64,000 nucleotides of DNA from Arthrobacter sp. Leaf337 (GTDB taxonomy: Bacteria; Actinomycetota; Actinomycetes; Actinomycetales; Micrococcaceae). The stretch covers positions 319,212 through 383,211 of the forward strand of contig NZ_LMPC01000029.1 of the NCBI RefSeq assembly GCF_001423745.1. The letters run 5' to 3'. The notes under the pieces were generated by a model. It was given only the letters and a program-made list of their open reading frames with translations. It was not told where the DNA came from and did not search any database. A program made the position numbers and the translations under genes. Shown here piece by piece: positions 50,934 to 59,344 of this stretch; the first letter of the stretch is position 1; each line of letters begins with the position of its first letter.

Positions 50934-51659
50934 ATGCCCTCACTCAATGGAGCAGTCGTCCTCGTCACCGGAGCGAACGGCGGCATCGGAACGCACTTCG
51001 TGCATGACGCCCTTGCCCGCGGTGCCAGCAAGGTCTACGCCACTGCCCGCACCCCCCGAACGTGGGAGGACGAGCGCATCGTCCCCCTCACCCTCGACGT
51101 CACCGACGTCGCCTCGATCGAGGCAGCCGTCTCGGCGGCCGGCGATGTCACGGTGTTGATCAACAACGCTGGAGCCTCGGTCGCCAGCCCGGGCATCCTC
51201 ACCCACACTAACGAGGAAATCCGGACCAATGTCGAGACGAATTTCCTTGGCCCGCTGTTCCTCGCCCGCGCATTTGCACCGGTCCTTTCAGCGAAGGATG
51301 AGTCGGTGATCATCGACATCCACTCCGCCATGAGCTGGTACGCCGTCGCCGGCATCTACAGTGCCACCAAGGCAGCCCTCTGGTCGGCCACCAATTCTCT
51401 GCGCCTGGAACTGGCCTCCGAAGGGGTCCACGTGGTGGGCGTTCACGTCGGGTGGGTCGACACTGCGATGGCTGCGCACACCACCGATCCCAAGACGGAC
51501 CCGGCCGATCTGGTCCGCACCGTATTGGATGCCGTGGAAGCCGGCGAGTACGAAGTTCTGGCCGACGAGACATCCGTGCAGCTCAAGGCCGCCCTGAGTG
51601 GCCCGGTCGAGGCACTCTACCCGGCGTTGCAGGGCACAAACTCCAAGAGCCAGTCATGA
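50934..51659 (+). CDS. SDR family oxidoreductase
   Basis: The 241-residue SDR starts MPSLNGAVVLVTGANGGIGTHF with the TGxxxGIG loop and has VLINNAGAS, a catalytic Ser in DIHSAMSWY and IYSATK as catalytic Tyr and Lys. The ATG at 50934 is followed by the SDR core immediately; upstream open sequence is not used. Its stop overlaps the start of a second SDR (ATGA). Divergent TetR control is likely. Substrate unknown. Confidence 0.85.
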   Translation: MPSLNGAVVLVTGANGGIGTHFVHDALARGASKVYATARTPRTWEDERIVPLTLDVTDVASIEAAVSAAGDVTVLINNAGASVASPGILTHTNEEIRTNVETNFLGPLFLARAFAPVLSAKDESVIIDIHSAMSWYAVAGIYSATKAALWSATNSLRLELASEGVHVVGVHVGWVDTAMAAHTTDPKTDPADLVRTVLDAVEAGEYEVLADETSVQLKAALSGPVEALYPALQGTNSKSQS

Positions 51660-52471
51660 CAGAACCTCGGCAGGTCGCGCTGGTAACAGGCGCTTCCTCA
51701 GGCATCGGCAAAGCGGCAGCAATCGCACTCGCGGCCGCAGGTTTCCAAGTGATCGGAACCGGCCGCAACACCGTGCGATCCACCGCCCCCGCCGGGGTGA
51801 CCTACCTCGACCTCGACGTGACCAGCGACGAATCGGTCGCCTCGGTGGTCAAGCACGTGATCGACCAATTCGGGAACATCGATTTACTCGTTAACAACGC
51901 CGGCGTGGGCGCCACCGGCGCCGCCGAGGAGTTCTCTCTCGCGCAGACGCAGGACGTTTTCGACACCAATGTCTACGGCGTGATGCGGATGACCAAGGCG
52001 GTCCTGCCGTACATGCGCGCCCGACGTCGAGGACGCATCATCAACGTCTCCTCCCTCAGCGGGTTCGTCCCCAGCCCGTTCATGGCCGTCTACGTCTCGA
52101 CCAAGCACGCCGTGGAGGGCTGGTCCGGGTCGCTGGACCACGAGGTCCGCGAGCACGGCATTCGGGTACTGCTCGTCGAGCCCGGCCCGATCAACACCCC
52201 GTTCGCAGGCCACAGCGTACAGGCCGACACCCCCATGCCGCTCTACGCGTCGGGACGGCGCACCTTCGACGAGGTGCTGGCGAAGAATACCAGCGGTGGC
52301 GACGATCCCGCCGTCGTAGCCAGAGTGATCGTCGCGGCGGCCTCAGACCGGAACCCGAGACTTCGGCGCACCGCCGGCTCGACGGCGGCAAGCATCAGCG
52401 CGCTGCACCGCGTCCTGCCGGCCCGAATCTTCGACCGCATTGTCCGCAGATTCAATCGGATGCCGAGCTGA
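51656..52471 (+). CDS. SDR family oxidoreductase
   Basis: This 271-residue classical SDR has the TGASSGIGKAAA loop, DLLVNNAGVG, a catalytic Ser in NVSSLSG and a YVSTK catalytic pair, plus a longer C-terminal region with an RRFNRMPS end. It resembles the oxidoreductases that share operons with TetR regulators in actinobacteria. It is coupled by ATGA to the previous SDR. A strong two-way terminator follows at 52503. Confidence 0.85.
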   Translation: MTEPRQVALVTGASSGIGKAAAIALAAAGFQVIGTGRNTVRSTAPAGVTYLDLDVTSDESVASVVKHVIDQFGNIDLLVNNAGVGATGAAEEFSLAQTQDVFDTNVYGVMRMTKAVLPYMRARRRGRIINVSSLSGFVPSPFMAVYVSTKHAVEGWSGSLDHEVREHGIRVLLVEPGPINTPFAGHSVQADTPMPLYASGRRTFDEVLAKNTSGGDDPAVVARVIVAAASDRNPRLRRTAGSTAASISALHRVLPARIFDRIVRRFNRMPS

Positions 52472-52502
52472 CGCTCACCTTCGAACTGACGTTGAAATGC
52501 CT

Positions 52503-52530
52503 GAGGGCCGCAGCAAATGCTGCGGCCCTC
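52503..52530. terminator. Bidirectional terminator
   Basis: GAGGGCCGCAGC (52503-52514) pairs perfectly with GCTGCGGCCCTC (52519-52530) across AAAT. It separates the plus-strand SDR pair from the minus-strand operon ending at 52548. Confidence 0.82.
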
Positions 52531-52547
52531 ACTCTCGGTGGCTGGTG

Positions 52548-53378
52548 TCAGCGTCGCTGGTTTGCGATGCCGATGTACTCGCCGAGTCGGTATTCCAGGT
52601 CCGTGCCGGCCTGCTCTGCAAGCGCCTGGGTGCCTGCGGCGCGAGTGAGGAACCCAGGCAGGGTGAGCGAGTGCGCGAACTCGCTGTAGGCGGCGACGAG
52701 GTCTGCATCCGGCGGTAGCGAGGCCCGGTTGATCATCGCCTTGGCCGATGCCAGGGATGTGCGGTCGAAGGACGCCAGCCGAGAGACGATGGCGTCGACG
52801 AAGGCATCCAGCTCGGCGTCGGGCAGGGCGCGGGTTACCCAGCCCCATTGCTCGGCGGTGGATGCGTCGTAGTCGGCGCTGGTGAGGATGACCTCCAGTG
52901 CCCGGTCACGACCGATGGTGCGTGGAAGCCGCTCGGTGCCGCCACCACCGGGCAGCAGACCACTGCCGACCTCGGGCTGCCCGAAGATCGCCTTCTCGCG
53001 GCTGGCGTAGCGCAGGTCGAACGCGAGAGCGAGCTCGTTGCCCCCACCCCGGGTGCGGCCTCGGATGGTTGCGATGGTGATATAGGGGGCCCTGGAAAGC
53101 TTCAGGACCAGGTCGGTCCACTTCGGCACTGCTCCCTCGCCGTCGGGGGCGGGAAAGTCCGCGGCTGCGGCGAGGTCGAAGTGGTTGTAGAAGAAGTCGG
53201 GCACACTGCTGCCGAACACGACGACTTGGATGTCGGGATCGGTCGCCAACTCTTCGACGATTTCGGTGAGTCGAAGGACGGTCTCGCCGACGATGAGGTT
53301 CACCGGCGGGTTCGCGAAGGTGATCTTCGCGACCTGTGGTGAGGTGCGTTCGTAGTGGATGGTGCTCTGCTCGCTCAT
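52548..53378 (-). CDS. Enoyl-CoA hydratase/isomerase family protein
   Basis: The 276-residue crotonase-fold protein has KITFANPPVNLI, the VVVFGSSVPDFFYNHFDL region where oxyanion residues sit, and GRTRGGGNELALAFDLRYAS with the usual Gly-rich helix start, followed by FGQPEVGSGLLPGGGGTERLPR (the Glu-containing active-site segment). The family hydrates, isomerises or hydrolyses acyl-CoA esters. It is last in a four-gene minus-strand operon with an alpha/beta hydrolase and a quinone oxidoreductase; the specific acyl substrate is unknown. Confidence 0.83.
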   Translation of the reverse strand: MSEQSTIHYERTSPQVAKITFANPPVNLIVGETVLRLTEIVEELATDPDIQVVVFGSSVPDFFYNHFDLAAAADFPAPDGEGAVPKWTDLVLKLSRAPYITIATIRGRTRGGGNELALAFDLRYASREKAIFGQPEVGSGLLPGGGGTERLPRTIGRDRALEVILTSADYDASTAEQWGWVTRALPDAELDAFVDAIVSRLASFDRTSLASAKAMINRASLPPDADLVAAYSEFAHSLTLPGFLTRAAGTQALAEQAGTDLEYRLGEYIGIANQRR

Positions 53379-53425
53379 GTTCTGCTCCAGAGGTTCGATG
53401 GATATCGGGGTGGGTAGGAGTTCGT

Positions 53426-54220
53426 CTATTCCTGGTATTGCGGAAGGATGTCGCCACCGGTGACGTAGGTCAGGGCCGCGGACACGTCGTAGGCGTGGAC
53501 CGCGGACGCGAACCCCGACAGCCTGTCCGAGAGCGTGGCGACCTCCCCGCCGGCGAAGAACGCCGCCCGCGCGGCTGAGTCGTTGAAGCCGAGGATCAGT
53601 GAGGCGTGGAACTGCTGGTCGGTGGGGTTGTCGTGGGCGACGTTCGGCGTGTCCCAGAGCTTCTTATTCCATGGCATGAATACCTGGGTTCGGAGTTCTG
53701 TCATCGCGCCCGTGGTAGTGAGCGCTGGCGCAAGTTCGTCGGTGACGAACGTCCGGAACGGGCGGGTGCCGACGGCGTCCCGTTTCCTAAGGTAGATCAG
53801 GGCTCTAGCCCCGGTCGTCTCGCCGGGTCCGGCGACGTCGTACCAACGGGTCGAGTTCGGCGGCCCGGCATAGAGCAGGGTGCGCCGGAACACGTTGATC
53901 TCGTCTTGGTAGGCGAGACGGGTCTGTCTCCGGCCCAGTAACGGCCAGAGCACGGAGGCGAAGGTGACCTCGGCGACCCCATCGATCCGCCGGTCTGCGG
54001 GAATGGCGGTCTCAACGCCAGCAGTGGCGGGCCACAGCCCCGGATTGGTCTCGGCGAGGTGGATCTGGCGATACTCATTGAAACCCGGGGTCGGGGAGAT
54101 GATCTTGGAGTGGGGGCCCTTCCAGTAGTCCATCCCCTGCTGTCGGGGCTGGTCCGTGCGGATCCACAGCAGGATTGATGATGCGAACGGCTTCCTCGTA
54201 AACGGAATCGTGATGGACAT
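53426..54220 (-). CDS. Uncharacterised protein, possible EthD-like dimeric alpha/beta barrel
   Basis: The 264-residue protein has two similar halves: a first strand (ASSILLWIRTDQP), a GMDYWKGPHSKIIS...GFNEYRQIHL segment resembling the YWxxxHGxxxxxxPGxxxYxQ pattern of EthD-type proteins, then in the second half RALIYLRKRDAV, FRTFVTDELAP and FHASLILGFNDSAARAAFFAGGE. EthD-like proteins are small dimers in oxidation or degradation operons whose biochemical role is often unknown. Assignment is tentative. It lies between the enoyl-CoA hydratase and alpha/beta hydrolase genes, which implies a catabolic role. Confidence 0.5.
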   Translation of the reverse strand: MSITIPFTRKPFASSILLWIRTDQPRQQGMDYWKGPHSKIISPTPGFNEYRQIHLAETNPGLWPATAGVETAIPADRRIDGVAEVTFASVLWPLLGRRQTRLAYQDEINVFRRTLLYAGPPNSTRWYDVAGPGETTGARALIYLRKRDAVGTRPFRTFVTDELAPALTTTGAMTELRTQVFMPWNKKLWDTPNVAHDNPTDQQFHASLILGFNDSAARAAFFAGGEVATLSDRLSGFASAVHAYDVSAALTYVTGGDILPQYQE

Positions 54221-54254
54221 TTTGCTCGTCCTGTCAGTGAGTTTCGGCTGCCGG

Positions 54255-55115
54255 TCAGCGGGCCAGGAACTCGACGGCGACAGGCGCGAACTTGTCGTGG
54301 AACTGGAAGATGCCGCCGTGTCCGGAGTCGGGGTAGATGATCAGCTCGGAGCCTTTGATGCGGCTACGCATATCTTCGGAGAGGACCGAGGGCACCATGC
54401 GGTCGTTGTCTCCGTTGGCGATCAGGGTGGGCTGGGTGAGTTTCGACAGGTCGGCGGGCGCCGACCGTCCCCACTTCCTGATCGCCTTCAGCTGCGTCTG
54501 GAACGCCTTCACGCTGATCGGGGCGTCGCGGTCGACGGTGCGCTCCTGAAGGCGCGTGATGAATGCCTTCGCGGCGGGCTTGCCGGTGGCGTTGCGGTTG
54601 AAGAAGAGGAATTCCTTCGCGTCGGACCGGGTCAGCGCGGCACGAAGGATGTCGTAGTAGGTGGTCCCGGCGACCTTGTCGATGTCCTTGCCGCCCCTGG
54701 GACCAGTGCCTGTGAGAACGAGCTTCCGGACTAGCTCGGGGTGCTTAAGGACCAGTGCCTGTGCCACCATGCCGCCGAGGGAGAAGGAGAAGATGTCGAT
54801 CTTCTGGTATCCGAGGGCTTTGATGAACGTGTACGCGTCGTCTGCCATCGCCTCGATACTGTCGGGCACCTGGCCGGTGGAGGCTCCGACACCTTGGTTG
54901 TCGAACGTGATGACGTGGTGGTTTTTTGCGATGGGGTCGATGATGCGCGGGTCCCAGTTATCCAGGGTCGCGGCGAGGTGGACGAAGAAGATGACGGGGA
55001 TGCCTCCCTTGGGTCCGAGTTCTCGGTAGGCGTAGTGCACGCCTCCGGCGCTAATGGCACGGGCAGGCGCTTTGGCGTAGGAGGTGATGACGGGTTCGTT
55101 GTCGCGGGCATTCAT
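54255..55115 (-). CDS. Alpha/beta hydrolase
   Basis: The 286-residue protein has the hydrolase fold: VIFFVHLAATLDNWDPRI (oxyanion region), VITFDNQGVGAST, the nucleophile elbow SFSLGGMVAQ with Ser, NGDNDRMVP with the catalytic Asp, and PDSGHGGIFQF with the catalytic His. It resembles the ring-cleavage-product and epoxide-type hydrolases. It is in the TetR-controlled operon. A short remnant of a sister gene with a similar C-terminus is found at 56229. Confidence 0.87.
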   Translation of the reverse strand: MNARDNEPVITSYAKAPARAISAGGVHYAYRELGPKGGIPVIFFVHLAATLDNWDPRIIDPIAKNHHVITFDNQGVGASTGQVPDSIEAMADDAYTFIKALGYQKIDIFSFSLGGMVAQALVLKHPELVRKLVLTGTGPRGGKDIDKVAGTTYYDILRAALTRSDAKEFLFFNRNATGKPAAKAFITRLQERTVDRDAPISVKAFQTQLKAIRKWGRSAPADLSKLTQPTLIANGDNDRMVPSVLSEDMRSRIKGSELIIYPDSGHGGIFQFHDKFAPVAVEFLAR

Positions 55116-55186
55116 GACGGTGCTCCTGCAAGGTGGATTGTTGGTCGTTTGGTGATGATGGGGCGTGCTGCGTCTCTGCGCGGTGT

Positions 55187-56182
55187 TCAGGGGTTACTGA
55201 TGACGGCCTTGCCGCGGATGCCGCCCTTTTCCAGGCCCTGAAGGGCTTCGATGGTCTGATTGAAGGGAAAGACACGTCCAACGATCGGGCGCAAAGCGCC
55301 GCTGTCGATGAGGGCTGTGATCTGGCGCAACTGGTCGCCGCTGGCACGCATAAACAGGAACTCGTAGCTGACGCCCAGCTTCTTGGCTTGGCGGCGTATG
55401 CCTGCGCTCAGGGCAGCGATGGCAACGCGCAAAACTGGATTCAGGCCGGCTTCGCGTGCAAATGCCGGGTCTGGAGGCCCGACGATCCCAATCGCCTTGC
55501 CGCCGGATTTGAGCACCCGCAGGGACTTCTTGAGGTTCTCGCCGCCGACGCTGTCCAGCACGAGGTCGTAGCCGCTCAGGAGCTGTCCGAAGTCCTGGCT
55601 GCGGTAGTCGATGACCGTGTCGGCGCCGAGCCCGCGCACGAACTCCAGGTTGGCGGCGCTTGCGGTGGTCGCGACGGTAGCTCCGAGGTGCTTGGCGAGC
55701 TGGATCGCGATTGAACCGACTCCCCCGGCGCCGGCGTGGATGAGGACCTTCTGACCCGGCTGCACATTGCCGCGCTCAACCAGGGCCTGCCACGCCGTCA
55801 ACGCAACCAGCGGCAGGGAGCCGGCCTCCTCCATGCTGACCGATGCCGGTTTGAGGGCCAGATCGGCTTCGGCGACGGCGATTCGCTCGGCGAAGGTGCC
55901 GATCCGGTCCTTGTCGGGGCGGGCATAAACCTCGTCGCCGGACCTGAACGCGCGCACCTTCGAACCGACACGGATGACTGTTCCGGCGACATCGTTGCCT
56001 GGAATCAAGGGAAGCGCATAGGGCAGGATCTGCTTGAACTCGCCCGCTCGGATCTTCTCGTCGAGTACGTTCAGCCCTGCGGCCTGGACCTGTACGAGCA
56101 CATCATGCTCCCCCACTGTGGGCTCGGGGACATCCGATTCCTGCAGCGGACCCTTGTATTCGTTGATGACGAACGCTCTCAT
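55187..56182 (-). CDS. Zinc-independent quinone oxidoreductase-like MDR dehydrogenase
   Basis: The 331-residue medium-chain dehydrogenase has the GroES-like domain (VQVQAAGLNVLDEKIRAG, LPLIPGNDVAGTVIRVG), then ALTAWQALVERG and the cofactor motif HAGAGGVGSIAIQLAKHLGATV. The catalytic Cys and His zinc ligands of alcohol dehydrogenases are absent, as in quinone oxidoreductases. It uses NADPH. The ATG at 56182 has a good ribosome site (AGGAGC). It is the first gene of the minus-strand operon, behind the operator at 56434. Confidence 0.87.
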   Translation of the reverse strand: MRAFVINEYKGPLQESDVPEPTVGEHDVLVQVQAAGLNVLDEKIRAGEFKQILPYALPLIPGNDVAGTVIRVGSKVRAFRSGDEVYARPDKDRIGTFAERIAVAEADLALKPASVSMEEAGSLPLVALTAWQALVERGNVQPGQKVLIHAGAGGVGSIAIQLAKHLGATVATTASAANLEFVRGLGADTVIDYRSQDFGQLLSGYDLVLDSVGGENLKKSLRVLKSGGKAIGIVGPPDPAFAREAGLNPVLRVAIAALSAGIRRQAKKLGVSYEFLFMRASGDQLRQITALIDSGALRPIVGRVFPFNQTIEALQGLEKGGIRGKAVISNP

Positions 56183-56228
56183 GTTTCTTGCTCCTTCTGG
56201 GCGTGTGGCGAAGCTGGTTTGGGTTGCC

Positions 56229-56297
56229 TTAGCTGCGGAGGAAATCCCGGGCCACAGCGACGAACGCCCGGAAGTGTTGGAAGGCGACGCCATGACC
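56229..56297 (-). pseudogene. C-terminal remnant of an alpha/beta hydrolase
   Basis: Between an upstream stop and the TAA at 56229-56231 the frame reads SGHGVAFQHFRAFVAVARD followed by FLRS. This matches the last strand-helix of alpha/beta hydrolases, including the catalytic His, and parallels the end of the gene at 54255 (SGHGGIFQFHDKFAPVAVE). Only about 23 codons remain, so it is a deletion scar upstream of the quinone oxidoreductase gene. Confidence 0.6.
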
Positions 56298-56433
56298 GGA
56301 CTACCGGAACACCAGGACCGGAAGCGTTCGGTAGCTGCCGGGTGAGCACGTTCGCGTTTGCGGACGGCACCATAGGGTCGCTGTCTCAGTAAACGCTGCG
56401 CACCGGGCCCGCTCCTCCGAATATAACCGAGTA

Positions 56434-56449
56434 TGCTCAATTATGAGCA
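56434..56449. promoter_or_regulatory. TetR operator, TGCTCA-N4-TGAGCA
   Basis: TGCTCA (56434-56439), ATTA, TGAGCA (56444-56449), followed directly by a further half-site CGCTCAATTAT. It lies upstream of the minus-strand operon starting at 56182 and matches the site at 50653. The 200 bp to its right (56460-56657) hold no gene I can support. Confidence 0.7.
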
Positions 56450-56657
56450 CGCTCAATTATTCTGTCAAGGGGGGTCGCATGAGGGGTCACGTTGGCCAAA
56501 GCCAGGGAGGTGGTCTGGCACTGGCTGGACTCGCACCAGACCAGCAGCCATATTCAGAAATTGCCAGCTTCCTGAGAGTTCATCGCCGGAAGGTCGGGGC
56601 GGCGATGGACGCACTCGCCTATTTTGACGCGGTGTTCGTCGCGCTCCCCGCAATGAG

Positions 56658-57674
56658 TCAGCAGCCGCAGGACCGGCGGATGATGAGCTCTGTGGGGAGG
56701 AGCTGGATCTTCCCGGCTGAGTCCTTGTGGGAGAGGGCCGCTTCGAGGACCGCTTCGGCGATCTGATTGATGGGCTGCCGGACAGTCGTGAGCTGAGGCC
56801 AGCTGAATTCCGATTCAGAGGTTCCGTCGAACGAGACCACGGCAATGTCATCGGGTATGGAGAGGTCGGCCTCGTGGATGGCTCGCAGGGCGCCAACCGC
56901 CAGCAGGTCGGAGCTCGCGAAGATGGCCGTGGGCCTCTTTGGTAGTTCGAGCAGCCGCCGGGTGGCTTCATAGCCGCCTTGCCTGGTGAAGTCAGTGAAT
57001 TCAGCAGCCCCCTCGGGCAGGCCTGCCTCCCGGAGCGCCTTCTTCCAGCCGTTGTGTCGTGGGTCCGCGCGGGTTGGGTCAATATCCTTGCCCACCAGAA
57101 TGGCAATATCCTGGTGACCGTGCCCGATAAGGTGCTGCACCCCCAGTGCGGCTCCCTGTTCAAAGTCGGTGCTGACCGTGGGTATGCCGTGCACTGCGCT
57201 GGACTGGTCAATGAGCACCCTGGGAATTCCCTGAACCGGCATAGCGGCGACTTCGCTGGGGCTGAGCACCGTGGCGAGGATGATCGCGTCGACCTGACGT
57301 GACACGAGATTGAGGGTGTTTTGCCGCTCGGTGTCGGCGTCCGTACGGGAGTTGGCAGCGAGCAGAGCGTAGCCCCGTGCGGCAGCAGCCTGCGCGATGG
57401 TGTCCGTGAGTTCAGCGAAGTACGGGTTGGTGCTGTCCGGGACAATCATGCCCAGCAGCCGGGCGGATCCCATAGTCAGAGCCCGGGCGGTTGCATTGGG
57501 CTGGTACTGGAGCACTTTGATGGCCTCATGCACCCGTGCCGCAGTCGCTGCCGCGACCGGCTTGGGGCCACCGTTGATGACGTAGCTAACAACCGCCGTA
57601 CTCACCCCGGCATAGCGGGCAACGTCGGTTCTCGTTATTTTTCCTGATCCGGCTTGTGCCTGCAGACTCGCCAT
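56658..57674 (-). CDS. LacI family transcriptional regulator
   Basis: The N-terminal LacI helix-turn-helix (KITRTDVARYAGVSTAVVSYVINGGP) and hinge (NATARALTMGSARLLGMIVPD) are followed by the periplasmic-binding-like effector domain (PRVLIDQSS, VSTDFEQGAALGVQHLI, AIFASSDLLAVGALRAIHE). 338 residues is standard. The ATG at 57674 is preferred to one nine bases upstream. It is divergent from the binding protein of an importer, with palindromes between, and is expected to repress that operon until its sugar appears. Confidence 0.9.
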   Translation of the reverse strand: MASLQAQAGSGKITRTDVARYAGVSTAVVSYVINGGPKPVAAATAARVHEAIKVLQYQPNATARALTMGSARLLGMIVPDSTNPYFAELTDTIAQAAAARGYALLAANSRTDADTERQNTLNLVSRQVDAIILATVLSPSEVAAMPVQGIPRVLIDQSSAVHGIPTVSTDFEQGAALGVQHLIGHGHQDIAILVGKDIDPTRADPRHNGWKKALREAGLPEGAAEFTDFTRQGGYEATRRLLELPKRPTAIFASSDLLAVGALRAIHEADLSIPDDIAVVSFDGTSESEFSWPQLTTVRQPINQIAEAVLEAALSHKDSAGKIQLLPTELIIRRSCGC

Positions 57675-57707
57675 GTAGACCACCCTTTCACTCCATCGTT
57701 CACATCA

Positions 57708-57804
57708 TTCTACCCGGGTGGAACGCATTGTCTTTAGATAAATGCCAGCAAATGCAATGTCGATTCGGGTTCTTGCGCGAACGAGTCTACCCGCGTAGAC
57801 TCGT
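57708..57804. promoter_or_regulatory. LacI operators in the divergent promoter region
   Basis: ACGAGTCTACCCGCGTAGACTCGT at 57781-57804 has perfect 10-bp arms around CCGC. A second, imperfect copy, TTCTACCCGGGTGGAA, is at 57708-57723. Both share the CTACCCG core. The strong site is about 100 bp upstream of the binding-protein start. Confidence 0.75.
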
Positions 57805-57906
57805 GTTCGAGCCAATGAGCAGTGATCCTCCTCACGTTCCCCGCCTGACGATATCCAGGCCCTTTTGAACTCTTACAAAAAAACTCCACATCCTCCGAAG
57901 GGATCA

Positions 57907-59265
57907 ATGATGATGACCATTCCAAAGCCTCGAAGCGGGGCACGGATCCTCACCGCCGCGGCCACTGCAACCATCGCAGCCATGGCACTGACCGGCTGCG
58001 GCGGACCAGGATCAGTCGGTAGCGGTTCCACCGTTGAGGCGGGCTCCGGCGAAGGCACCATTAATGTCTGGGCAGTCGACGGGCAGGCAGCCGAGAACGA
58101 CGCGTTGAAGAAGATCATCTCGAACTTCGAAAGCGCGCAGAGCAAGATCAAAGTGAATCTCAAACTCTTCCCCTCCGACCAATACACCAAGGCCGTGAAC
58201 TCTGCGGCGCCGGGTGACCTGCCCGATGTTCTGGACTTCGACGGGCCCACTCTGGCCAGCTTCGTCTACAACGGCAAGATGGCCCCACTTAAAGGCTCCG
58301 TATCCGACGCGACCCTGTCGAACCAGACGGACTCCATCACGGCACAGAACACCGTCGATGATGCCGTATATGGAGTAGGCATGATGAACGCCGGCCTCGC
58401 ATTGTGGGGCAACAAGAGACTCCTGGACACCGCAGGTGTAGCCTACCCGACCACCCCGGAGAAGGCCTGGACAGCTGACGAATTCACGGGCGCCCTGGAC
58501 AAACTCACCGCAGTGGTCCCGGGAGGCAAACCGCTGGATCTTTCGGAACAGTACGGCTTTGCCGGCGAATGGGGAACCTGCTGCTCGGCCGGGCCCGTCA
58601 TCTGGTCCGGGGGCGGCACCGTGCTCAAAGACAATAGGGCATCCGGAGCGCTGGACTCAGACGCCAACGTGAAGTCGCTGACAAAGTTCGCCAGCTGGAA
58701 GAAATACACCGATCCGAACGCAGACGGGCTGGCATTCACGAGCGGACGCGTCGCCCTCAGCTGGGTCGGACACTGGACCTACCCGACGTACAAGGCCCTG
58801 GGTAATGACCTGGTCTCAATCCCACTGCCGAACTTCGGCAAGGGCACCAAAACCGCATCCGGAACCTTTGCCTGGGGCATGGGCGCCGGGTCGAAGAACG
58901 GCGCCGCGGCCGGAAAGTTCCTGGACTTCCTGATGACGGACGAAAGCGTCCGCACTTACACCGACGCCAACGGTGCCCCTCCCGCTACGAAGACGGCACT
59001 AGCGGCATCCGCCCTCTACGGACCCGGCAAGCAGCTGCAGCTCCTGGGCGATCAGCTGAGCAAGGCCTGCGGCCCGGAGGACCAGATCAGCGACACCTGC
59101 GTTAGCGTCACCCGGCCGGTGACCGCGGGCTACCCCGTCGTCACGGACCAGGTGGGCAAAGCCGAGGCCGCCATCTACGCAGGCAAGGACGCCAAGGAAG
59201 CCCTGAGCGCGGCCGCCCGCGCCATCGACCAGAACTTCGCCGACAACGACGGATATAAGAAATAG
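57907..59265 (+). CDS. Sugar ABC transporter substrate-binding lipoprotein
   Basis: The signal peptide contains a lipobox (MALTGC) around residue 35. The mature part has features of CUT1 sugar-binding proteins: INVWAVDGQAAENDALKKI, DVLDFDGPTLASFVY, GLALWGNKRLLD, VALSWVGHWTYPTYKAL and EAIYAGKDAKEALSAAA. Three overlapping ATG codons follow the ribosome site GAAGGG; the first at 57907 is used. It feeds the permeases at 59345 and 60310. The inferred substrate is an alpha-galactoside or fructoside, from the hydrolases downstream. Confidence 0.9.
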   Translation: MMMTIPKPRSGARILTAAATATIAAMALTGCGGPGSVGSGSTVEAGSGEGTINVWAVDGQAAENDALKKIISNFESAQSKIKVNLKLFPSDQYTKAVNSAAPGDLPDVLDFDGPTLASFVYNGKMAPLKGSVSDATLSNQTDSITAQNTVDDAVYGVGMMNAGLALWGNKRLLDTAGVAYPTTPEKAWTADEFTGALDKLTAVVPGGKPLDLSEQYGFAGEWGTCCSAGPVIWSGGGTVLKDNRASGALDSDANVKSLTKFASWKKYTDPNADGLAFTSGRVALSWVGHWTYPTYKALGNDLVSIPLPNFGKGTKTASGTFAWGMGAGSKNGAAAGKFLDFLMTDESVRTYTDANGAPPATKTALAASALYGPGKQLQLLGDQLSKACGPEDQISDTCVSVTRPVTAGYPVVTDQVGKAEAAIYAGKDAKEALSAAARAIDQNFADNDGYKK

Positions 59266-59344
59266 ACCTCCGGCAGTCGTCCGGCCGCCGCAACCACCGC
59301 GGCTGGCCGGACCCCCGGAATCGCTCCCAGCGAAAGCCTCCATT

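Noticed and set aside
56479..56766. Plus-strand open frame preceded by AAGGGGGG next to the 56434 operator
   Set aside because: It has a tempting ribosome site, but the product shows no family pattern and its 3' half runs antisense into the LacI gene.
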